A stretch of DNA of 5,090 bases from T1Sed10-49 sp046498405 (lineage in GTDB: Bacteria; Actinomycetota; Nitriliruptoria; Euzebyales; Egibacteraceae): assembly GCA_046498405.1 (NCBI GenBank), contig JAWOAS010000079.1, positions 1-5,090 on the forward strand. The letters run 5' to 3'. The notes below the pieces were generated by a model. The model saw only the letters and a list, made by a program, of their open reading frames with translations, did not search any database and was not told the DNA's origin. This document shows positions 1 through 4,053 of this stretch, piece by piece; position 1 is the stretch's first letter; every line of letters begins with the position of its first letter. The position numbers and the translations under genes were made by a program.

Positions 1-198
1 ATCCAGCAGGGTGCCGCCATCCCCCCTGCAGCCCTCGGTCACCAGGATGTGGGTGGGGACGATGCCGGTGGGATGAAACTGTATGGCTTCCGGATTTCCG
101 ATGGTGACTACCCCCGTATCCAGGGCGATAACGGCGCCCCCCCCCTCATTGATGACCGCATTGGTGGTTTCCCGGTAGATCCGGCCGTAACCGCCGGT
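1..198 (-). CDS. Fumarate reductase / succinate dehydrogenase flavoprotein subunit, internal fragment
   Basis: This 66-codon open piece reads minus-strand from 198 to the window edge. It begins TGGYGRIYRETTNAVI and ends in the block QFHPTGIVPTHILVTEGCRG followed by DGGTLLD. These are hallmark segments of FAD-dependent fumarate reductase or succinate dehydrogenase flavoproteins (FrdA/SdhA). The HPT histidine and the TEG threonine and glutamate sit in the dicarboxylate-binding part of the active site, and the TGGYG glycines belong to the FAD-binding core. The family interconverts fumarate and succinate on the membrane, working with an iron-sulfur subunit and a quinone-reactive anchor. The wording resembles the menaquinone-linked type better than L-aspartate oxidase, but the fragment is too short to choose firmly between FrdA and SdhA. 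The N-terminal part is missing: upstream of T at 198 the same frame reads R-R-R-S instead of the hydrophobic strand and alanine expected before TGG, so homology ends abruptly. The C-terminal part lies outside the window. A run of nine C at 137-145 encodes consecutive glycines. Confidence 0.88.
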
Positions 199-205
199 GC
201 TCCGG
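196..205. other. Breakpoint between the small membrane protein and the flavoprotein fragment
   Basis: Minus-strand codons down to GAG at 202-200 continue the membrane protein sensibly (NFLATPE). In a different frame, codons from ACC at 198-196 begin a perfect flavoprotein core (TGGYGRIY). Two genes cut internally therefore meet within about ten bases, with neither a stop nor a start between them. Nothing resembling an insertion sequence end is visible. Confidence 0.75.
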
Positions 206-652
206 CGTCGCCAGGAAGTTGACGTTGAGTTTGACGAGGTGGGGGAGCGTCTTCGTGAAGAAGTTGATCGGCAGCATCACCAGCCCCCACATGCCGCTTG
301 TCTCGATGCTCACTCCAAGGTTATAGCCCATGGCGTCATTGAGCACCCCGGCCTCCACGGTGTAGACGCGTGCGCCGGCCTCGTGCTCCTCTGCCAGGGT
401 GCCATCATATCCCCGGGTGACGCCATCAAAAGACGTGTCGGTGATGGACGTGTACAGTATCTTCTCGTTGCCTATCCGTATCACGTCGGCATCCATGAAG
501 AGGCTCGTGCTCGTGACCGGTATAGTCGTGCCGTCGGCGTCTATGTCCGCCGTCAGGACCGTGGACACAATGCCGCCTCCGCCCTGCATGATCGCAGCGA
601 GTATCGACGCTCCCACGAAGACTATCAGAAACGACACCAATAGCTTGTGCAT
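200..652 (-). CDS. Small membrane-anchored surface protein with a phage-structural-type motif, 3' end lost
   Basis: The frame starts at ATG 652 and is credible for 151 codons, to about 200. It then runs on for 17 codons as an out-of-frame reading of the flavoprotein fragment, so the true C-terminus is missing. Residues 3-22 are a hydrophobic signal anchor (LLVSFLIVFVGASILAAI). Residues 31-97 carry a motif common in phage structural and other surface proteins: LTADIDADGTTIPVTSTSLF, then IRIGNEKILYTSI, then GVTRGYDGT and AGARVYT. Residues 110-150 form a second apolar stretch (GMWGLVMLPINFFTKTLPHL), probably membrane-associated. The start is supported by AGGA six bases upstream, overlapping the stop of the preceding gene, which suggests translational coupling and a joint role with the GLUG protein. 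I do not recognise a named family. A virion or cell-surface protein of a virus, prophage or uncultured bacterium is an inference from the motif. Confidence 0.72.
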
Positions 653-659
653 TATGTCA

Positions 660-663
660 TCCT
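660..663 (-). promoter_or_regulatory. Shine-Dalgarno of the small membrane protein, overlapping the upstream stop
   Basis: Read on the minus strand, the junction is TAGGATGACATAATG. The TAG stop of the GLUG gene shares its last two bases with an AGGA ribosome binding site that lies six bases before the ATG at 652. The nine-base gap and the shared bases support co-transcription and translational coupling of the two genes. Confidence 0.7.
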
Positions 664-2545
664 ATAGCGTCGGCATCCTTTCATAGACAATACTGGCCAC
701 AAGGCCGAAGGCCATGAGTATCACGACCCACATGCCCCAGACACCCATCGAGTAGAACAGCGCCGTCAGGCCGAAGCCTACCAGCGACGTGAACACCATG
801 TGCTGGCCGAGGAGCTGGGTTGCCACCATCGCCGCTATCACGATGAAGATGGCGAGCAGCAGCCAGGCCAGGCGCTCGGTTATCAGGTCGCTGGACGATA
901 GCACCTGCACGAACGGGCTCATAGGATTGTCGGCCAGCCTGTCAAGGTCGATGCCGCCCACTATGCCTGTCGGCTCCGGCTCTATGATGTCCCATGTTCC
1001 CGGCGTCAATACATCGTAGTCGGGGTCCTCGGGCCCGAAGTCCTCCGGCCCGCGGATGTCTATACCGGCCGGGTTACTTCCCCATGAGAACGTGCCGTCA
1101 GGGTGGACGCCGCCGCCCTGGGCTCGGTTCGGTAGCGTGGTGCCGCTTATGATGGCGTTCGGTTGAAAGTGGACGACCTGGTAGATGTCTGCTGTGAGCT
1201 CGCTGGGGTCGGTCGGGTCGTACCACCATAGCAAAAACGGATAGCCGTCGTTGATGTAAGGACTGATGCCCCAGACCGTATCGAAGTCCCACCCGGCGCT
1301 GGTAAATGTAGACCGGGTTTTCATCTGGAGGGTGGTTTTGCCGGTGCCACAACTGCTGGTCTCCCAGCCCGATGTCTCAGTGTCCCAAAAGCTATTGCTA
1401 CAAGGCCCAGACCCTTGAAGCCCCCCGATATTGCCGCCAGGCGATGCCCCAACTGACCCAGTGGAATACACTCTATTTGTAACCTTTGAGGAGTCTGTTG
1501 CTGCTGCAAACCCACCTATACTCTGCAGGCCCCAACCTACTCCTGGTGCATATACAGTGCATCGCGAATAGCAGTCTGTTATGCTCCCTCCGTTACTCTG
1601 AACCAGCCCCCCTATAAAACCATCAACTGATGTTACTGAACCGGTGGTAAAACACTGAGAGATAGTGCCTCCGTCGTTCCAGAAGACTAGGCCACCTGCC
1701 CTATTCTGGCCTGCCGTGATCGTAACATACGCAGCACACCTGTAGATATTTGTACCCGCATGCGTCTTTCCTACAAGCCCCCCTGTGCACGCAGTGCCGG
1801 CTGCGTTCAAGGTTCCCTCTATCTGAACATAACTGATGCTTGTGCTACCTTCAGTCTGAGCTGTCAAGCCACCGTTGTAGGTTCCGGAACCGCCGCCTGC
1901 CGTTAAATCCAGACCCAGCAAAACTAGGTTGCTAATGGTTGCATTATAGAGTTTCCGAAACAGGCCCACCTCACTATCTGCGCTATTGAAGTACAGTCCC
2001 TCAATAGTATAGTTCTGTCCATCGAGTGCCCCTGAAAAAGACGAGGAGGGATGCCCTATAGGCACAAAGCCTGCCCCTGCGTTCCAGTATCGTGTTAAAC
2101 TAGCATCAATGTCGTTGCCTAATTCATACCAGGCATCGAGGTCATTCCTCATCCAGTTAAGCTCACAGATGTCGGTAATGATGTAAGGATTGGCTTCAGT
2201 TCCTGCATCGGGAAACAGCGTCTCGCCCTCCCAGCGCCCGTCGACCGTGCCGCGCACGTCGTCGCCCAGCGGTTGCGGGATCCCGCACTGGTCGGGGTCG
2301 GGGTTGTCGTCGAACGGCAGCTCGGGAACCTCGACGTGCGCCTCGGCGGCGGCGGTGGCGCTAGAGGTGGCGTCCTCGGGATCGGCCTGCGCCTGGCCGA
2401 CAGGGACCAACGTCAGAAGCACGGTCAGCGATCCGGCCAGCAGGACGCCCAGCCGCACGCCCGGCAGCGGCGTCGACGGCGCCGCGAGCGGTCGGGTCGA
2501 TGACGATCGGTTCGTCGGAAGCGGAGCGTTCATACGCCCCACCAT
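662..2545 (-). CDS. Apparent 627-aa fusion: high-GC secreted N-terminus joined to a GLUG-repeat membrane-anchored surface protein
   Basis: The open frame has parts of two compositions. Residues 1-110 are high-GC. They carry a signal peptide (apolar core about 30-53, cleavage likely after AQA at 54), a Ser/Ala-rich linker and an unrecognised segment with DQCGIP and GRWEGETLFP. From about residue 115, GTEANPYIITDICEL opens a classic GLUG-type beta-helical protein, followed by LDGQNYTIEGLYF. Roughly six repeats of the form GGL-x(n)-GG-x-I-x(2)-C lie at about 224-388, ending in SFWDTETSGWETSSCGTGKT and GWDFDTVWGI. Residues 440-550 are a proline- and aspartate-rich stalk. Residues 559-579, 583-600 and 603-620 are apolar helices that would anchor the C-terminus. 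Such proteins are exposed surface or virion adhesins. ATG 2533 (MNAPLP, preceded by GGTGGGGC) is as plausible a start as 2545. The change near 2203-2216 happens to keep frame, and I think it is an artificial or recombinational join. The GLUG gene itself is convincing; the full-length fusion is not. Confidence 0.7.
   Translation of the reverse strand: MVGRMNAPLPTNRSSSTRPLAAPSTPLPGVRLGVLLAGSLTVLLTLVPVGQAQADPEDATSSATAAAEAHVEVPELPFDDNPDPDQCGIPQPLGDDVRGTVDGRWEGETLFPDAGTEANPYIITDICELNWMRNDLDAWYELGNDIDASLTRYWNAGAGFVPIGHPSSSFSGALDGQNYTIEGLYFNSADSEVGLFRKLYNATISNLVLLGLDLTAGGGSGTYNGGLTAQTEGSTSISYVQIEGTLNAAGTACTGGLVGKTHAGTNIYRCAAYVTITAGQNRAGGLVFWNDGGTISQCFTTGSVTSVDGFIGGLVQSNGGSITDCYSRCTVYAPGVGWGLQSIGGFAAATDSSKVTNRVYSTGSVGASPGGNIGGLQGSGPCSNSFWDTETSGWETSSCGTGKTTLQMKTRSTFTSAGWDFDTVWGISPYINDGYPFLLWWYDPTDPSELTADIYQVVHFQPNAIISGTTLPNRAQGGGVHPDGTFSWGSNPAGIDIRGPEDFGPEDPDYDVLTPGTWDIIEPEPTGIVGGIDLDRLADNPMSPFVQVLSSSDLITERLAWLLLAIFIVIAAMVATQLLGQHMVFTSLVGFGLTALFYSMGVWGMWVVILMAFGLVASIVYERMPTL
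2203..2216. other. Composition and homology breakpoint inside the GLUG frame
   Basis: To the right, DNA is very GC-rich (2221-2280 has 46 G+C of 60). To the left it is much poorer (2101-2160 has 26 of 60). The protein changes at the same spot, from a generic secreted N-terminus (WEGETLFP) to the standard opening of a GLUG protein (GTEANPYII). No direct repeat, inverted repeat or integrase gene borders the point. The break marks either a chimeric assembly or a precise recombination. Confidence 0.65.
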
Positions 2546-2584
2546 GCCCGTCGGACCGTCCGTCGTTCCGTCAACTGTCCATCA

Positions 2585-2603
2585 CGGGCCGTCTCGCGGC
2601 CCG
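2585..2603 (-). terminator. Second candidate hairpin after the DUF2267 gene
   Basis: CGGGCC at 2585-2590 pairs with GGCCCG at 2598-2603 around a seven-base loop. It lies about 45 bases past the DUF2267 stop, again without a T-tract. It could work with the nearer hairpin or be chance in GC-rich DNA. Confidence 0.25.
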
Positions 2604-2623
2604 GTCGAGGGGGCCGGGGCGGC

Positions 2624-2639
2624 CGGCGCAGCGGCGCCG
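2624..2639 (-). terminator. Candidate GC-rich hairpin downstream of the DUF2267 gene
   Basis: CGGCGC and GCGCCG form a perfect six-base-pair stem around a four-base loop, eight bases past the DUF2267 stop. There is no T-run on either side, so it is not a standard intrinsic terminator. In very GC-rich genomes such hairpins can assist termination, but chance stems are also frequent. Confidence 0.25.
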
Positions 2640-2646
2640 AGCTCGG

Positions 2647-3090
2647 TCACCGAGTCGCTGGTGGCTCCGGCCAAAGGGCCTTGAGCTCCTCGCCGAGCGC
2701 GGTGCGAACCTTCTCGACCTGCGGGGCCGGCACGTTGTCGTTGAGCGTCGCGAACACGGCGCGGGCGAGCTCGTCGAAGGCGACCGGCTCGGCATGACCG
2801 TAGCGGCTCTCCACGGCGGCCAGGAAAGCTTCTTGCGTGCGGAGCGGCTGGGGCGTCGAGCTCGGCGTCCAGCCTTCGTAGTAGATGCCGCGCACCAGCA
2901 TCGGCAGATGGGCCGCGAGGTTGGCGGCCAGGTCCGGCGGCACACGGTCGCGCAGCGTCTGCAGCGTCGACCTGAGCGCGTGGTACGCGAGTCGACGGTC
3001 TCCCCAACCGAGTTTCTCGTTGACGGTCTTCAGCCACGCGTTCGTCTCGTGGAGCGTCGTGTCGAACACGGCGAGTCCTGTCTGACTCAT
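2647..3090 (-). CDS. DUF2267 domain-containing protein
   Basis: This complete 147-aa soluble protein has no signal peptide and no membrane segment. The family signature is clear: LAYHALRSTLQTLRDRVPPD at about 34-53, then LAAHLPMLVRGIYYEGWTPS at about 58-77, then a second helical half with EAFLAAV and FDELARAVFATL at about 88-116. DUF2267 proteins are small, all-helical and often found in stress-related settings in actinobacteria and proteobacteria; their biochemical role is not established. The ATG at 3090 is fixed by a strong AGGGAGG ten bases upstream. The gene follows the Crp/Fnr-type regulator on the same strand after 143 bp, probably under its own promoter, so co-regulation is possible but not shown. 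Composition matches its right-hand neighbours. Confidence 0.88.
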   Translation of the reverse strand: MSQTGLAVFDTTLHETNAWLKTVNEKLGWGDRRLAYHALRSTLQTLRDRVPPDLAANLAAHLPMLVRGIYYEGWTPSSTPQPLRTQEAFLAAVESRYGHAEPVAFDELARAVFATLNDNVPAPQVEKVRTALGEELKALWPEPPATR

Positions 3091-3100
3091 GATCGCTCAA

Positions 3101-3107
3101 CCTCCCT
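3101..3107 (-). promoter_or_regulatory. Strong Shine-Dalgarno of the DUF2267 gene
   Basis: AGGGAGG lies ten bases before ATG 3090 on the minus strand and decides that start. It contrasts with the two divergent genes to the right, which have no such site and appear leaderless. Confidence 0.75.
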
Positions 3108-3149
3108 GCGTCGCCGTCGCAACGCGTCGATCGAGGGCGACGCACGGTC

Positions 3150-3155
3150 AGTGTA
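3150..3155 (-). promoter_or_regulatory. Candidate -10 hexamer (TACACT) of the DUF2267 gene
   Basis: TACACT on the minus strand lies 59 bases upstream of ATG 3090 and would give a leader of about 50 bases containing the Shine-Dalgarno site. The same hexamer serves as the likely -10 of the neighbouring regulator gene. I see no good -35 match 16-18 bases upstream, so this is tentative. Confidence 0.35.
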
Positions 3156-3233
3156 GGGCAGGCCGCTCTGCGGTCCGGTTCGCGGCCTCACGCCGGGACC
3201 TTCGCGGGGCTGAGGGCTGCTGCGGTCGCCGAA

Positions 3234-3935
3234 TCAGAGATCGAGCTCGAGCGCCTCGATCGCCGGCGCGTGGACCCGGTAACGGCCGCGGGTGCCCTGG
3301 ACCAGTCCGTCGTTGCGCAGATCGGCGACGGAGCTCGAGACCGACACGCGGGTCGCGCCGATCAGCGAGGCGATCTCCTCGTGCCGAAGCTCGGTCTCGA
3401 GCTCCAGCCAGTCGTCGTCCTCCTCCGACGGGCGTCCGAAGCGGCGGGCCTGCTCGAGCAGGGTGAGCGCGACGCGGACCTTGATCGGCGCGTACCCGCC
3501 GGTGAGCTGATCGCGGCAGCGGAACAGGTTCCCGGCCAGGATCTCGGCGAACGCCAGCACGAACGTCGGCGCCTGCAGCGAGAGCTGCTGGAACTGCCCG
3601 CGCGACATCGGACAGGTGGTGACGCCGTCGCCCAGCGCCACGGCGTCGGCGAGGTAGTCGGCATCGGGACGCAGGAACGCCTCGCCGATCATGTCGTCCG
3701 GTCCGACGATGGCGAGGATCCGCTCGCGGCCGTCGGGGGTCAGGCGGGTGAGCTTGATTCGGCCCTTGGCGACGACGTGCAGCGAGTCCGCCGGGTCGCC
3801 CTCGCGGAAGATGTGCTCGTCGCGGGCGTAGTGGCGCTCGGGGCAGACGCGCATGAACACGCTGCGATCCGCATCGTCCAGGCGACGGCTGAAGCCGCTA
3901 TCGGTCACGAACCAGGGGCGCTCGGTCGTCGTCAT
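3234..3935 (-). CDS. Crp/Fnr-family transcriptional regulator
   Basis: This complete 233-aa cytoplasmic DNA-binding protein is of typical family length. The N-terminal cyclic-nucleotide-binding-like beta barrel spans about 25-120 (HIFREGDPADSLHVVAKGRI, then KLTRLTPDGRERILAIVGPD and MIGEAF). A long dimerisation helix lies at about 122-165 and a winged helix-turn-helix at about 183-222, including HEEIASLIGATRVSVSSSVA. The Arg-Ser/Thr pair that binds cAMP phosphate in true Crp is not seen: the matching region reads FLRPDADYLADAVA. Classical cAMP sensing is therefore doubtful, and the effector is unknown. The few cysteines (31, 108, 140) do not form an Fnr-type N-terminal iron-sulfur cluster motif. 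The ATG at 3935 has a -10-like TACACT six bases upstream and no Shine-Dalgarno, consistent with leaderless translation. It diverges from the metal-transport gene, but control of that gene is not demonstrated. Confidence 0.9.
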   Translation of the reverse strand: MTTTERPWFVTDSGFSRRLDDADRSVFMRVCPERHYARDEHIFREGDPADSLHVVAKGRIKLTRLTPDGRERILAIVGPDDMIGEAFLRPDADYLADAVALGDGVTTCPMSRGQFQQLSLQAPTFVLAFAEILAGNLFRCRDQLTGGYAPIKVRVALTLLEQARRFGRPSEEDDDWLELETELRHEEIASLIGATRVSVSSSVADLRNDGLVQGTRGRYRVHAPAIEALELDL

Positions 3936-3941
3936 GCCCCG

Positions 3942-3947
3942 AGTGTA
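3942..3947 (-). promoter_or_regulatory. -10 hexamer (TACACT) of the regulator gene, leaderless spacing
   Basis: Minus strand TACACT is followed by six bases (CGGGGC) and then ATG 3935. Transcription starting about seven bases after the hexamer would begin at the start codon. No convincing -35 is seen. Confidence 0.5.
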
Positions 3948-4018
3948 CGTGCCGTCGTATGGATCAGCCGTGACCTGGGTCCCGGGTCCCGTGGCGATGG
4001 CCGCAAGGCCGGGCGCGC

Positions 4019-4047
4019 TTGACAGCCACGAGATCGCGGACTAGGGT
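4019..4047 (+). promoter_or_regulatory. Promoter of the metal-binding protein gene, leaderless
   Basis: A perfect TTGACA -35 at 4019-4024 is followed by a 17-base spacer and TAGGGT at 4042-4047. The ATG at 4054 begins six bases after the -10, so the expected transcription start coincides with the A of the start codon. No Shine-Dalgarno fits upstream of that ATG, which agrees with a leaderless mRNA, common in actinobacteria. Confidence 0.7.
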
Positions 4048-4053
4048 AGCGGC

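Larger units (their letters stand above)
2546..2646. other. Short gap with GC-rich hairpins, no gene seen
   Basis: This 101-base gap separates the DUF2267 stop from the start of the secreted N-terminus. It contains two hairpins, listed separately, and no convincing ribosome binding site before ATG 2545. I see no clear -35/-10 pair for the downstream gene, so its promoter is unresolved. Confidence 0.5.
3936..4053. other. Divergent intergenic region between regulator and metal importer
   Basis: This 118-base region drives two genes outward. Besides the two promoter elements listed, it holds a tandem heptamer GGGTCCC at 3977-3990. I found no clear Crp/Fnr-type TGTGA-N6-TCACA palindrome, so autoregulation or control of the importer by the neighbouring regulator cannot be supported from the sequence. 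Confidence 0.6.

Noticed and set aside
108..290. Minus-strand 60-aa frame across the first breakpoint
   Set aside because: It overlaps both the flavoprotein and the membrane protein in a third frame, and its composition has no protein-like pattern.
197..643. Plus-strand 148-aa frame
   Set aside because: It lies opposite the small membrane protein, whose anchor, motif and ribosome site are convincing; the plus-strand translation shows no domain.
1370..1875. GLUG repeats as a DNA tandem repeat or CRISPR-like array
   Set aside because: The periodicity exists only at protein level; nucleotide units are too divergent, and no identical direct repeats with spacers are seen.
200..2203. Filamentous-phage pIII/pVI-like adsorption pair
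   Set aside because: The gene order (large anchored surface protein then small membrane protein) is reminiscent, but there is no Zot-like ATPase, coat gene or sequence similarity visible to support it.
2190..3156. Long plus-strand frames opposite the signal peptide region and DUF2267 gene
   Set aside because: They are Arg/Ser-rich antisense readings of GC-rich coding DNA; the minus-strand DUF2267 signature and its Shine-Dalgarno decide the strand.
3165..3220. Imperfect GGTCC...GGACC stem after the regulator gene as a terminator
   Set aside because: The stem is interrupted, the loop is long and no T-run follows; indistinguishable from chance in this composition.
3977..3990. Tandem GGGTCCC heptamer as an operator
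   Set aside because: Two copies in GC-rich DNA with no known regulator of this specificity; too short to support a site.
3270..4022. 250-aa plus-strand frame opposite the Crp/Fnr regulator
   Set aside because: High-GC antisense frame; the minus strand carries a full-length regulator with effector-like and helix-turn-helix domains.
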